Origin: Methylobacter sp.
GTDB lineage: Bacteria > Pseudomonadota > Gammaproteobacteria > Methylococcales > Methylomonadaceae
Length of the DNA: 40,522 nucleotides
Direction of reading: 5' to 3'
Assembly (NCBI GenBank): GCA_030699385.1
Contig: JAUYMY010000021.1
Span: 1 to 40,522, forward strand
In this document: piece by piece, positions 1 through 10,300 of the stretch
Layout of the letters: every line of letters begins with the position of its first letter
How positions within the stretch are numbered: position 1 is the stretch's first letter
The notes under the pieces: model-generated
What the model saw: the letters and a program-made list of their open reading frames with translations, nothing else
What the model was told of the DNA's origin: nothing
Database searches by the model: none
Program-made: the position numbers and the translations under genes

Positions 1-10
1 TTATCATGGC

Positions 11-79
11 GTTGTGGGTGCGGCCACCCGGCCGCTAATACCACGCACCTTTTCGCGGCGGGGTGGCCGCTCCCACAAC
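11..79. repeat. REP-like inverted repeat
   Basis: Arms at 11-29 and 61-79 are 19 bases long and complementary except at one position, with a 31-base loop. The G/C-rich arms are typical of extragenic palindromes. It lies upstream of the sensor kinase gene. The transcript would fold into a strong hairpin, so it could also end transcription entering from the left, although no T-run follows. Confidence 0.6.
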
Positions 80-183
80 TTATGTAACGTGCTAAACTTG
101 GCCGATGTTAGCTGCCGATATGTGCTTAAACGCTTGAGAACATCCCCCTTCCCCTCTGCTTTTTCTGTGTGATTTTTATTCTA

Positions 184-1635
184 ATGAAACCGATTTTTTA
201 CCGTCCCGCACAATTACGCGGTTTAGCTTTTTTGGGCTTGTTGCTACTGGCGCTAGGCATACTCGGCGGCATGATTTGGCGCAATGTGCATCATTTTGAA
301 ACCGTTTTTTCTTACGTCAATTATTCGCATCGCATACAAAATGTGTCGGTCGGCCTGCAACAATCATTGATCGAATATCTAACCGAAACGGCGGCAGAGG
401 CGCATCCGGAAGCCTTAACTAAAACCTTAAATAAAATGGACGATTTGATGCTGGATAAACATTATTTATCCGCCGAGACCCGTGCGAATCTGGAAACGGT
501 CAGGAGTATGCTGGCCGATTTATCCGCGCTTAACAAAGAAGACCAACACACGCGTCTGTTAGCGGCGCTAAAGTTAATGAGCGAAACCTTGGATTACGAA
601 GCGTTGCGGCGCGAAGAATTGCTGGAAAATATCAGCCTGGATACGCAAAACGAATTGTATCTGGCGCTGGCAATATTCACCGCTATTTTAATCGTGGCAA
701 CCTTGTTTTTACGCTACAGAATCCTGCATCCGTTGAATGATTTGCGCGAGTTGCTGGAACGTTTAACCGAAGAAAATTTCACCCCGATCACCACCGACCA
801 TTTGGACCCGCTGCTGTTGCCGGTGTTTGCCAGCTATAACGCGTTGGTCACGCATCTGGCCGAACTCGAAGACGCCAATCGCTTACATGCCCAATCGTTG
901 CAACATGAAGTCAGATTAGCCACGCAAGCCTTATTGGAGCAGCAATACAGTCTGGCGCGCGCCGACCGTTTGGCGGCCATCGGCGAAGTTGCCGCCGAAT
1001 TGGCGCATGAAATACGTAATCCGCTCGCCGGTATTCAAATGGCCATTTACAATTTGCGCCGTGAAATTGAGGACAGAGACCAGCTGGAAAGGCTGGATTT
1101 AATCAATACCGAGCTAAAACGGATGGCCGGATTACTGAACGATATGCTGGATCAAAGCCGCCACTCGCCGGAAATCGCCGGCGCTTTCGATCTGCGCAAT
1201 TTAATCCGCGACTTGCTGGTGCTGACGCGTTATCAGGTTGCCGAAGCCATCAATTTGGACATCGATGCACCCTACGCCTTGCCAGTGCATCTGCCCGAAA
1301 GCGGCATACGGCAGGCCTTGTTGAATTTGATACTGAATGCCGCCGATGCACTTGAAGACAAGCCCGGCAATATTTGCATCAAAGCGCGCATCGAAAGATC
1401 AGGCTTGCGCATTGAGGTACAAGATGACGGCATCGGTTTTTCCAACGATATGCTGGAACAAGGCATTCAACCTTTCCGCACCAGCCGCCCACGCGGCACC
1501 GGCTTGGGGTTGGCGATGGTGCAGCGCTTTGTCAAAGATGTGGGCGGCAGCATTCGGCTCAGCAATCAACCGACTCATGGCGCCTGCGTATCGCTATTGC
1601 TGCCCAATGAATGCCTAATTAGAGAGCCGTCATGA
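184..1635 (+). CDS. Membrane sensor histidine kinase, NtrB-like catalytic core
   Basis: Two-component sensor paired with the sigma54 activator that follows. In the 488-residue reading from a GTG at 169, a first membrane helix spans about 18-36, a periplasmic part about 37-163 and a second helix about 164-181, followed by a HAMP-like linker. The HisKA box has the phospho-acceptor at H280 (AHEIRNP). The ATPase domain shows the N box (LNLILNAADAL, near 385-395), G1 (DDGIG, 419-423) and G2 (GTGLGL, 443-448). I prefer the ATG at 184 because it opens directly into the N-terminal helix, but neither start has a clear ribosome binding site. The stop overlaps the next start (ATGA), implying translational coupling. 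The signal sensed cannot be read from the sequence. Confidence 0.9.
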   Translation: MKPIFYRPAQLRGLAFLGLLLLALGILGGMIWRNVHHFETVFSYVNYSHRIQNVSVGLQQSLIEYLTETAAEAHPEALTKTLNKMDDLMLDKHYLSAETRANLETVRSMLADLSALNKEDQHTRLLAALKLMSETLDYEALRREELLENISLDTQNELYLALAIFTAILIVATLFLRYRILHPLNDLRELLERLTEENFTPITTDHLDPLLLPVFASYNALVTHLAELEDANRLHAQSLQHEVRLATQALLEQQYSLARADRLAAIGEVAAELAHEIRNPLAGIQMAIYNLRREIEDRDQLERLDLINTELKRMAGLLNDMLDQSRHSPEIAGAFDLRNLIRDLLVLTRYQVAEAINLDIDAPYALPVHLPESGIRQALLNLILNAADALEDKPGNICIKARIERSGLRIEVQDDGIGFSNDMLEQGIQPFRTSRPRGTGLGLAMVQRFVKDVGGSIRLSNQPTHGACVSLLLPNECLIREPS

Positions 1636-3062
1636 TAGAAACCTTGCTTATTATTGAAGACGAAAAACTGCTCGGTTCCGAATTGTCGCGCCATTATCGG
1701 CAATCCGGCTGGGATGTAGTGCTGGCGACTAACCTTGCTGAAGCGCGGGACTTATTAATCAGGCAAAAACTGGAGCCGTTACTGATTCTTTCCGACATGA
1801 ATTTACCCGATGGCAACGCGCTGGATTTTATGGAGCAATGCAAAAAAGAGACCGGTAACACCGACGACTCCAGGGATGGAGGAGGTAGAGCAATGCATGG
1901 AGCGATTGCCGAATGGCTGTTCCTAACCGGCTACGGCAATGTGCCGGATTCGGTCAGGGCTTTGCGCCTTGGCGCTTATGATTTTCTGGAAAAACCCTGC
2001 GATCTGGATAGACTGGATTTGATCGTGGCCAGCGCGGCACGCAGTGCCTCGATTCAACGACGGGTGGTTGATCAAACCAAACACCGGCACCGGCGCTATA
2101 CGCCGGATGCCTATATCGGTCATAGCCGGCAGGCGCAGGGCATCAGGCAGCTATTGACCCGCTTGACCCAAGTGCCGTTCAGCGCGCTGATTATCGGCGG
2201 CGAAAGCGGCACCGGCAAAGGTTTGGCGGCGCGGATATTGCACTACGGCGGTGCTCGCGCCCAGCAACCGATGATTGAAGTCAACTGCGCAGCGTTGCCA
2301 CGCGAATTGCTGGAATCGGAATTGTTCGGTCATGAACCCGGCGCTTTTACCGGCGCGGCAGGACGTCATCGCGGCCTGCTCGAACAGGCGGACGGCGGCA
2401 CCTTGTTTATGGATGAAATCGGCGAAATGCCGCTGGATTTGCAGGCCAAATTGCTCAAGGTGATTGAAGACCATAAAGTCCGGCGCTTGGGCGGCGAAAA
2501 AGAAATCCAGGTCGATGTGCAAATCGTTGCCGCCAGCAACCGCGATCTCGAAAAAATGGCTCAGGACGGCAACTTCCGCGCCGATTTATACCACCGTTTA
2601 AGCGTGTTCAAGCTGATTTTGCCGCCGCTACGCGAGGCCGTAGAAGACCTGGACGAGCTGGTGCCGTTATTTGTCGCCGAATACAATGCCAAAGCCGGTC
2701 GGCAGGTGAAAGACATTCCAGAGGCGGTGTGGGACAAGCTAAAAGCGCATCATTGGCCGGGCAATGTCCGGGAGTTGCGCAACGCCATCGAACGCTGCGT
2801 CTTGTTTTCCGATGGGCCGATTTTCCCCGGACAATGGCTGCAATTACCCGGCCAATCCTCCGCTGCGGCGGTGCAAAACGAGCAAGGCATCTGGCTGCCT
2901 TTAGATGGCAGCATGGCGCTGGATGATATGGATGGCTTTATCATCAAGACCGCTTTGGAACGGGCGGGTAACAATTTGACGGCGGCTGCCAGGGCATTGG
3001 GCGCGACGCGTGAAACCTTGCGCTATCGGGTACGAAAATATAATTTGAAAATAACGGATTAA
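1632..3062 (+). CDS. Sigma54-dependent response regulator with a repeat-derived insertion in its receiver domain
   Basis: NtrC-family activator. The receiver domain has phospho-acceptor D55, T99 and K121. The AAA+ domain carries Walker A (GESGTGKG, 189-196), the sigma54-contacting GAFTGA loop (237-242) and Walker B (FMDEIGE). A Fis-type helix-turn-helix ends the protein ([19 protein letters not shown]). It acts with the kinase upstream, which it overlaps by 4 bases. The spacing D55 to T99 is 44 residues, whereas NtrC has 28 (D54-T82); T99 to K121 is the normal 22. The extra 16 residues (about 79-94, [16 protein letters not shown]) coincide with a 48-bp dispersed repeat unit. Everything after the insertion is intact, so the protein may still work, but its phosphorylation switch could be changed. 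Confidence 0.92.
   Translation: MIETLLIIEDEKLLGSELSRHYRQSGWDVVLATNLAEARDLLIRQKLEPLLILSDMNLPDGNALDFMEQCKKETGNTDDSRDGGGRAMHGAIAEWLFLTGYGNVPDSVRALRLGAYDFLEKPCDLDRLDLIVASAARSASIQRRVVDQTKHRHRRYTPDAYIGHSRQAQGIRQLLTRLTQVPFSALIIGGESGTGKGLAARILHYGGARAQQPMIEVNCAALPRELLESELFGHEPGAFTGAAGRHRGLLEQADGGTLFMDEIGEMPLDLQAKLLKVIEDHKVRRLGGEKEIQVDVQIVAASNRDLEKMAQDGNFRADLYHRLSVFKLILPPLREAVEDLDELVPLFVAEYNAKAGRQVKDIPEAVWDKLKAHHWPGNVRELRNAIERCVLFSDGPIFPGQWLQLPGQSSAAAVQNEQGIWLPLDGSMALDDMDGFIIKTALERAGNNLTAAARALGATRETLRYRVRKYNLKITD
1865..1912 (+). repeat. 48-bp dispersed unit inside a coding sequence
   Basis: About 43 of 48 positions match the unit at 6191-6238 when one single-base gap is allowed. A longer, 70-bp form lies on the other strand at 25088-25157. 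Here it is in frame and adds 16 residues between helix 3 and strand 4 of the receiver domain. It carries an internal GGAGG followed by ATG, which resembles a ribosome binding site. Confidence 0.85.
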
Positions 3063-3101
3063 GCGATGGCTGAGTAACTTCTTCCTTAAGTTACATAAAA
3101 T

Positions 3102-4028
3102 CTAGCCTAGCTCCAGCTGCAATTCCCGCAATTTCATCAATGCATAGACCGATTCCAAATGCGGCACGGCAACACCTACACGCTGCGCGGCGCGAAGTGC
3201 ATTGCCCAAAATAACTTCGGTTTCCATTGGCTGGCCGCGCTCAAAATCGAGCAACATGCTGGTTTTATAAGGCGGCATCGCGTAAGTATTGTCGATGTTG
3301 ATATTGACACTGCCTGCTGGCAGAGGATGGCCGACTGCAGCGGCAATGTCGCACACTTCCTGCATAATGCTACGCACGAAAGCCTCTTGGGTTTGCAAAA
3401 TGTCCAGCGTCGGCAAGCCGCCTGATAATACCGAGAGCGGGTTGAACGGCGCGTTCCAGACGCATTTTTGCCAGCGGCCGGTGATAATGTTGTCGGTGGT
3501 TTTGCAGCTGATACCGGTTTGATTGAACAACTCGCTCAGTTGCGCGATTTTGTCGCTGATACCACTGGGCAAGTTGCCTAAAACCAAGCGGCCATAAGCC
3601 AGATGCAGAATTTCGCCGGGACTGACCCGGTTGCAGCAAATGAAGGCTAAGCCGCTGACGACTTCATTATCGGGGAAGGCATCTTGCATCTCCTGTTCGA
3701 TTTCGACACCGTTTTGTATAAAGACGATGGCGGTATTTTTAGTGACTGCCGGACGTATCAGCGCAGCCCTATCCAGCGTTGGCACGACTTTGGTGCAGAG
3801 CAAAATATAATCCGCCTCGCCGTCAAAATCCGCCGCATTTTTCAGTACGTGTGCCGGGGTAAAATGCCAGCGCCCAAGCGTGTGGCTGTCGATGATGAAG
3901 CCGTGTTGTTTGGCGTGTTCGTAATCGGAGCGGCACACCACGGACACTTCAGCCCCGGCTTTTGCCAACAGCGCACCGTAAAATATGCCGATGGCACCGG
4001 CGCCGATGATAAGGACTCGTTTAGCCAT
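3102..4028 (-). CDS. panE: 2-dehydropantoate 2-reductase (ketopantoate reductase)
   Basis: NADPH-dependent reduction of ketopantoate to pantoate in the pantothenate/CoA pathway, cytosolic. The 308-residue protein starts with a Rossmann motif (GAGAIG, 9-14), has the IQNGVE strand (about 104-110), and carries the catalytic lysine region GRWQKCVWNAPFNPLS (K188 as likely catalytic residue). Length is as expected for PanE/ApbA. The start overlaps the end of hda by 8 bases, making it the last gene of the leftward arsC-wrbA-DUF2069-hda-panE cluster. Many genomes carry PanE paralogues with other oxo-acid substrates, so the exact substrate is inferred. Confidence 0.85.
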   Translation of the reverse strand: MAKRVLIIGAGAIGIFYGALLAKAGAEVSVVCRSDYEHAKQHGFIIDSHTLGRWHFTPAHVLKNAADFDGEADYILLCTKVVPTLDRAALIRPAVTKNTAIVFIQNGVEIEQEMQDAFPDNEVVSGLAFICCNRVSPGEILHLAYGRLVLGNLPSGISDKIAQLSELFNQTGISCKTTDNIITGRWQKCVWNAPFNPLSVLSGGLPTLDILQTQEAFVRSIMQEVCDIAAAVGHPLPAGSVNINIDNTYAMPPYKTSMLLDFERGQPMETEVILGNALRAAQRVGVAVPHLESVYALMKLRELQLELG

Positions 4029-4725
4029 GATGTTGTTGATCCAGAATCTGCTTTAAAAAAGGGACAGTTAACTTACGTTTGGCGGCCAATGATGCCTTAT
4101 CCAGTTTTTCCAGTAAAGCCCATAACGAAGCCAGATCCCTGTCGTAATGCGTCAGCAGAAAACGTCCGGCTTGCGGGGTAATTGCAAAACCCATTTGGTT
4201 AGCTTTAAAGGTTAATGCCGTAATTCTGTCGCTATCGTCCAAAGCCTGTATTTTCAGGGTCAGACCCCAATTAAGCCGGGTTTTCAGATCGGGCAAATGA
4301 ATAGCGATATTGTTGGGCGCGGAAGATGCCGCGATAATCAGCTTGTGGCCGCGTTCGCGTTGTTGGTTGAAAAAATTAAAAAACGCCTGCTCCCAGGCGC
4401 TGTCACCGGCGATAGGCTCGATATTGTCGAAACACACCAAATCATAATCATCCAGCCCGATCAACAGCGAGGGTGCGGGTAGCGGCTTGGTTGACAAGTC
4501 GAAATAAAATGAACTGAGCCCCTGATTTTGCGCCTGATGGCAACAGGCTTGCAGCAAATGGCTTTTGCCTTGACCCGATTGCCCCCAGAGGAAAATTTGC
4601 GCCTCGCCCCGGCCTGCAATGCACTGTTGCAGGTGGGTGACGACTTCCTGATTGGCACCGGGGAAAAAATCGTTAAAGGTTTGGTTGGCGCGAAACTCAA
4701 AATGTAAGGGAAGTTGCTGCGCCAT
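4021..4725 (-). CDS. hda: DnaA regulatory inactivator Hda
   Basis: AAA+ protein that, with the DNA-loaded sliding clamp, stimulates hydrolysis of DnaA-bound ATP and prevents re-initiation. The N-terminus has a clamp-binding motif (QLPLHF, residues 4-9), followed by Walker A (GQSGQGKS, 48-55) and a Walker B-like strand (YDLVCFDNIE). The 234 residues cover the AAA+ core only and lack the DNA-binding domain of DnaA, which fits Hda. It sits between the DUF2069 gene (2-base gap) and panE (8-base overlap). A DUF2069 gene beside hda is, as I recall, common in gammaproteobacteria. Confidence 0.92.
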   Translation of the reverse strand: MAQQLPLHFEFRANQTFNDFFPGANQEVVTHLQQCIAGRGEAQIFLWGQSGQGKSHLLQACCHQAQNQGLSSFYFDLSTKPLPAPSLLIGLDDYDLVCFDNIEPIAGDSAWEQAFFNFFNQQRERGHKLIIAASSAPNNIAIHLPDLKTRLNWGLTLKIQALDDSDRITALTFKANQMGFAITPQAGRFLLTHYDRDLASLWALLEKLDKASLAAKRKLTVPFLKQILDQQHHG

Positions 4726-4727
4726 AG

Positions 4728-6015
<1,288 letters not shown>

Positions 6016-6092
6016 GGGTCGCCCGCTGCTAAAAATAAAGCGGCTATGATAGCATTTTTACTAAAACACGGGCCTTGGAAAAGATCATTAAT

Positions 6093-6246
6093 TAGAACAC
6101 GGATGACACTGATAAATCGGATAATCACTGATTAAAAGCACGGCTTATTTTAAAAAATTCCGTGTAAATCCGTCTGATCTGTGCCATCCGTCGACTGCAA
6201 GGATGCAGGAGGTAGAGCAATGCAGGAGCAATTGCCGAGTTCTATT
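6093..6246. repeat. MITE-like element R1, copy a, carrying the 48-bp unit
   Basis: Ends TAGAACACGGATGACAC and (T)GTGCCATCCG...GTTCTA are inverted repeats. Between the last CATCCG and GTTCTA lies the 48-bp unit (6191-6238). The same outer element without the unit is at 13235-13325, and a copy with a longer unit is at 25050-25215. The element fills most of the 268-base gap between arsC and amtB. The unit contains AGGAGG seven bases before an ATG that opens a 16-codon frame (MQEQLPSS...). I do not call this frame a gene. Confidence 0.75.
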
Positions 6247-6283
6247 TTTTTGCTGAGTAGTTGTTATTAAAGAAAAGCTGTTT

Positions 6284-7561
6284 TCATTTACTGCCTTCTG
6301 AGGTAAATTCTGGATAAGCTTCCATACCGCATTCGGAAAAATCTACCCCTTGGTATTCTTCTTCAGAAGAGACACGGATGCCAACACTTATTTTGAGTAA
6401 ATACCAAACGCCCAGACTGACCGTAAAAACAAAACCAAAGATAGTGGCAATGCCGATAAGTTGTGCTGATAAAGAAGATTCAGCATTGGAGAAACAAACA
6501 GCAATTAAGCCCCAGATACCGCAGACACCGTGTACAGAAACCGCACCGACGGGATCATCGATTTTTAATTTATCAATATTAATAATCGCAAAAACCACCA
6601 GCACGCCTGCCACTAAACCAATTCCGGTAGACAGTAAGGCACTTGGATGAACAGGGTCGGCAGTAATGGCAACCAAGCCCGCTAACGCGCCGTTTAGAAT
6701 CATGGATAAATCTGCTTTGCCAAATAAAAAATGTGCAGTAACTAAGGCGCCAACAACACCCGCCGCCGCAGAAGCATTAGTATTAACAAACACTTTAGCG
6801 ACCGTATTGGCTTCAGCCACATTAGAAATAATTAATTCCGAACCGCCGTTAAAACCGAACCAACCCATCCACAAAATTAAAGTACCCACGGTTGCCAAAG
6901 GCATATTACAACCAGGAATCGGATAAATAGCCCCATTTTCACCGTATTTGCCTTTACGGGCGCCCAATAATAATACTCCTGCTAATGCCGCACTAGCACC
7001 GCATAAATGCACCACACCTGAACCGGCAAAATCGAAGAAACCCAAACCATCTAAGAAACCACCGCCCCATTTCCAATAACCTTGTATCGGATAAATAAAG
7101 CCGGTCATAACCACGGAAAAACCTAAAAACGCCCATAATTTCATGCGCTCACATACGGCACCGGAAACAATGGACATCGCTGTAGCAACAAACACCACTT
7201 GAAAGAAAAAGTCTGCCATTTTTGAATAGACTTTATTATTGTCATTATCAGTGTCAGTATTTGCGGCAATAACGTCAGCCGCTTCATGGTCAGTATTACT
7301 TAATAAAAATTCGATACCCGGCCAGACACTATTAACAGCCTCGCCAGGATACATCAGATTATAACCAAGCAACATATACATAATGCAGGCAATAGCATAT
7401 AAGACAATATTTTTAGTTAAAATCTCCGTCGTATTTTTAGCTCTAACAAGCCCTGCTTCAAGCATGGCAAAACCGGCAGCCATCCACATTACAAAAGCAC
7501 CACTCATTAATAAGTAAAAAGTATCCAGCGCGTAACTTAATTCAGTTATTTTATCCACCAC
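6284..7561 (-). CDS. amtB: Ammonium transporter AmtB
   Basis: Inner-membrane ammonium channel of the Amt/Rh family with about 11 hydrophobic segments in 425 residues. The pore histidines are in the conserved contexts GSGVVHLCGASAALAG and AVSVHGVCGIWG. The hydrophilic stretch IAANTDTDNDNNKVYSKMADFFFQ precedes the third or fourth helix and is richer in Asn/Asp than usual. The cytosolic tail (SSEEEYQGVDFSECGMEAYPEF) is typical. It follows glnK by 141 bases and should be transcribed with it from the sigma54-type promoter at 8087-8103. GlnK would bind and close AmtB when nitrogen is plentiful. Confidence 0.95.
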   Translation of the reverse strand: MVDKITELSYALDTFYLLMSGAFVMWMAAGFAMLEAGLVRAKNTTEILTKNIVLYAIACIMYMLLGYNLMYPGEAVNSVWPGIEFLLSNTDHEAADVIAANTDTDNDNNKVYSKMADFFFQVVFVATAMSIVSGAVCERMKLWAFLGFSVVMTGFIYPIQGYWKWGGGFLDGLGFFDFAGSGVVHLCGASAALAGVLLLGARKGKYGENGAIYPIPGCNMPLATVGTLILWMGWFGFNGGSELIISNVAEANTVAKVFVNTNASAAAGVVGALVTAHFLFGKADLSMILNGALAGLVAITADPVHPSALLSTGIGLVAGVLVVFAIINIDKLKIDDPVGAVSVHGVCGIWGLIAVCFSNAESSLSAQLIGIATIFGFVFTVSLGVWYLLKISVGIRVSSEEEYQGVDFSECGMEAYPEFTSEGSK

Positions 7562-7702
7562 GGCTCTCCTATTATCAGGCTAAGGGATAACTCTACATAT
7601 CAGAATAATTGTCGCCGTATCAATGCGGAATAATACCAAGCGATGCGCCAACAACAATAAGACAGTTAATTTAAATATTATTTGAAAGATTATTACAGGA
7701 CA

Positions 7703-8050
<348 letters not shown>

Positions 8051-8086
8051 CTACACAGTGGGAAGTAAGGTTTTCTCTGCTATCCC

Positions 8087-8103
8087 AGCATAAACCATAC
8101 CAA
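8087..8103 (-). promoter_or_regulatory. Sigma54-type -24/-12 promoter of glnK-amtB
   Basis: The minus strand reads TTGGTATGGTTTATGCT. It keeps the invariant GG and GC exactly 10 bases apart and resembles TTGGCACGnnnnTTGCT. The expected start point is near 8075, about 35 bases before the glnK ATG. The NtrC-like site upstream supports the call. Confidence 0.7.
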
Positions 8104-8153
8104 AACATAACAATGCGTGAGCTTGGCACTTAGCCACGTGATTTTTAAAAAAA

Positions 8154-8170
8154 TGCACCAAAATGATACA
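8154..8170. promoter_or_regulatory. NtrC-binding-site-like dyad upstream of glnK
   Basis: TGCACCAAAATGATACA matches the classical glnA-type NtrC site TGCACCAACATGGTGCT at 13 of 17 positions. A further half site (TGCACCA) lies at 8186-8192. Both are 50-105 bases upstream of the -24 element, the usual enhancer distance. Confidence 0.65.
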
Positions 8171-8339
8171 AAAGCGCGAATAACTTGCACCAAAGATCAA
8201 TGAACAATGGGGAACGGGGGAAGATCAATAGAGGAATCGTGAGTCAACGCTTACCGGGACTAGGCAACACAAAAAACACGCTATTATTTTTACTGATTTT
8301 TTGCATGACTTTCGCGCCTTTCGTGGATGCTAGTTGTTA

Positions 8340-8364
8340 CCGAGAAACCCTGTTGATTTCTCGG
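8340..8364. other. Perfect 8-bp hairpin
   Basis: CCGAGAAA (8340-8347) and TTTCTCGG (8357-8364) pair around a 9-base loop. It lies in the 355-base gap between glnK and the small secreted protein gene. No T-run follows on the plus strand. On the minus strand it would end transcription from the gene at 8397 only weakly. Apart from this hairpin and the glnK control region I see no gene in the gap. Confidence 0.45.
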
Positions 8365-8396
8365 CAATAACCTAACAGCAATAGTCGGTATTCGCC

Positions 8397-8744
8397 TTAA
8401 AACTCCAGTTCCAAATCCGCTTCGCAAAAATTAAACTTGGCTTCCTCGGATTCGCTGCCATCATCATAAGCCGCTTTCACATACTGATCGCACCCTTCGT
8501 TGTTGGTGCTTGAATCCCAAACCAATTTTTCGCTCTCGCCCGGCGCGATGCCTTTGCCAATATCAAAAAATCCCCAGTCCTTTTTGTCTTCGGACACCAA
8601 TAACTTGGTTATCTTAGTTCGAGTATTGTTACGCACGGTAAACGAATACTCCGCTTCGCCAGCGGTAGCATCATTGCTGGATATGACGCCGACAAATAAT
8701 GATGCTGCAACCATCAATACACCGGAAACATTGCGAATTTTCAT
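8397..8744 (-). CDS. Small secreted protein of unknown function
   Basis: A 115-residue protein with a clear Sec signal peptide (MKIRNVSGVLMVAASLFVGVISSNDATAGE, cleavage probably after ATA or TAG). The mature part is acidic, beta-rich in appearance (YSFTVRNNTRTKITKLLVSEDKKDWGFFDIG) and has two cysteines (NEGCDQ, FNFCEAD) that could form one disulfide. It stands alone, transcribed leftward. I recognise no named family; a small periplasmic beta-sandwich is a guess from the pattern. Confidence 0.7.
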   Translation of the reverse strand: MKIRNVSGVLMVAASLFVGVISSNDATAGEAEYSFTVRNNTRTKITKLLVSEDKKDWGFFDIGKGIAPGESEKLVWDSSTNNEGCDQYVKAAYDDGSESEEAKFNFCEADLELEF

Positions 8745-8862
8745 GTTCTTGCTCTTTTATTAAAGCCGCAACGATATGCCACGGATTTGAGTCTTATACG
8801 CGGGTGCAAAAAAGCTGTCAATGGCGTTAGCTGGCACCGACTACCCACTTAGACAAATAACC

Positions 8863-8945
8863 GGGAACGCCGAGCCCTAGCTCGGCAGTATTAATTATTG
8901 AGGGTATACTCGCCAAGCTGGAGCTTGGCGTTCCCAGCCACTCGC
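8863..8945. repeat. Double-hairpin palindromic repeat with terminal inverted repeats
   Basis: GGGAACGCC (8863-8871) and GGCGTTCCC (8937-8945) are terminal inverted repeats. Inside are two further perfect hairpins: CCGAGC/GCTCGG at 8870-8885 and CGCCAAGCT/AGCTTGGCG at 8921-8940. The related core CAAGCTCCAGC recurs at the ends of the element at 34212-34432, so this is a dispersed family. It occupies the gap between the small secreted protein gene and tag; nothing else is evident there. Confidence 0.7.
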
Positions 8946-9060
8946 TTAAAACTGCTCCGGTTTAAATGAGTAGCCTGCAAATTTATCAACCACCCGCCTA
9001 AGTGCAATTAGCTGTTTAATGAGCGATAATTTCCGCCTAACGAAGCAAGGAGTTAAGGTA

Positions 9061-9639
9061 ATGCCTCATCTCAAAAAATGCGCCTGGGCGTTGGCCGGTG
9101 CTAACTTGGAACACTATCACGATCATGAATGGGGCGTACCGGTGCATGACGACCGGCTGCTGTTTGAGTTTTTGATTCTTGAAGGTGCACAAGCGGGGCT
9201 AAGTTGGTCGACGATTCTGAATAAACGCGACGGCTACAGAACGGCTTTTGATCATTTTGACGCTAACAAAATCGCCGTTTACGATGACGACAAAATCAAC
9301 GCGCTGATGGCTAATCCGGCCATTGTCAGAAACCGGCTAAAGATTAATGCCACTATCAGCAATGCTCTGGCTTTTTTAAAAATTCAACAGGAATTTGGCT
9401 GTTTCGATGACTATATCTGGCAGTTCGTTGCCCACAATCCCTTGCACAATAGCTGGGGCAATGCCGCCGAAATTCCCGTTGCTACGCCCATCTCTGAGCT
9501 GATGAGCAAGGATCTTAAACGACGAGGTTTTAAATTTGTCGGCAGCACTATTTGTTATGCTTATATGCAAGCAACCGGCATGGTCAACGATCATACTGTC
9601 GATTGTTACCGCCATGCCGAAATTAAAACCCACTACTGA
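9061..9639 (+). CDS. tag: DNA-3-methyladenine glycosylase I
   Basis: Excises 3-methyladenine from alkylated DNA. Zinc ligands are recognisable as C7, H20 (HYHDHEWG) and the C-terminal HTVDCYRH pair; the base-binding Glu is in ILEGAQAGLSW. I start at the ATG at 9061 because AAGGAG lies just upstream and gives 192 residues, normal for Tag. The earlier in-frame ATG at 9019 adds 14 unconserved residues and has no ribosome binding site. The glyoxalase-family gene follows after 11 bases, suggesting a small stress-related operon. Confidence 0.93.
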   Translation: MPHLKKCAWALAGANLEHYHDHEWGVPVHDDRLLFEFLILEGAQAGLSWSTILNKRDGYRTAFDHFDANKIAVYDDDKINALMANPAIVRNRLKINATISNALAFLKIQQEFGCFDDYIWQFVAHNPLHNSWGNAAEIPVATPISELMSKDLKRRGFKFVGSTICYAYMQATGMVNDHTVDCYRHAEIKTHY

Positions 9640-9650
9640 GGAATTATAAG

Positions 9651-10091
9651 ATGCGTTATTTACACACTATGGTTAGGGTTCGTGACCTGAATGAATCGCT
9701 TGATTTTTATTGCAACAAGCTGGGATTGCTTGAGCTCAACCGCATAGACAGCGCCGCCGGTCGTTTTACGCTGGTCTATTTATATGCGCCGCTGGATGCC
9801 GAGCAGGCGACTCACATTAACGCGCCGCTGCTGGAGCTGACCTATAACTGGGATAGCGAGGATTATGACGGCGGACGCAATTTTGGCCATTTAGCTTATG
9901 AGGTCGATAATATTTATCAAAGCTGTCAAAAATTAATGGCGGCCGGCGTCGTCATTAACCGCCCGCCGCGTGACGGACACATGGCGTTTATACGCTCGCC
10001 GGATCATATTTCTATCGAACTTTTGCAAAAAGGAACGGCGTTGGCGCCCACCGAACCGTGGCAGTCTATGGTCAATACCGGAACGTGGTAA
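9651..10091 (+). CDS. gloA: Glyoxalase I-like VOC protein
   Basis: A 146-residue vicinal-oxygen-chelate protein that starts MRYLHTMVRVRDLNESLDFYCNKLGL, close to lactoylglutathione lyase. Likely metal ligands are H5, the Glu in LLELTYNW, the His in NFGHLAYEV and the Glu in ISIELLQ, one for each expected site. It would convert the methylglyoxal-glutathione adduct to S-lactoylglutathione. A ribosome binding site (GAGGAAT) precedes the ATG. It lies 11 bases after tag. The substrate is inferred, as VOC proteins are diverse. Confidence 0.82.
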   Translation: MRYLHTMVRVRDLNESLDFYCNKLGLLELNRIDSAAGRFTLVYLYAPLDAEQATHINAPLLELTYNWDSEDYDGGRNFGHLAYEVDNIYQSCQKLMAAGVVINRPPRDGHMAFIRSPDHISIELLQKGTALAPTEPWQSMVNTGTW

Positions 10092-10300
10092 GAGGCGATT
10101 CTCCTGTTTATGACTACACTCTTAAACGACCGTGCTTACTAACTTATACAACTTTACGGCGCGCTACGAAGAAATCCTTACGCTTCCCCCTTAATCGCCT
10201 GTCGCACATCATTTAAGATTGTTCGCAGGGTGCCTTGCGCCTTTTTTACGGTTAAACTTGTAACTGGCTAGTTACTTTAATCGTAAAAATAAATATCTTC

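Noticed and set aside
6219..6270. 16-codon frame with AGGAGG inside the R1 element (MQEQLPSS...)
   Set aside because: The related copy at 25050 reads a different ending and the empty copy lacks it, so coding is not supported.
8126..8142. GTGGC...CCAAGC on the minus strand as an alternative sigma54 promoter
   Set aside because: The GG-GC spacing is 11 instead of 10, whereas the site at 8087-8103 has the exact spacing.
8185..8370. A 61-codon rightward frame (MHQRSMNNGERGK...)
   Set aside because: It starts inside the second NtrC half-site region, has no ribosome binding site, and ends in a hairpin. It is more likely control and spacer sequence.
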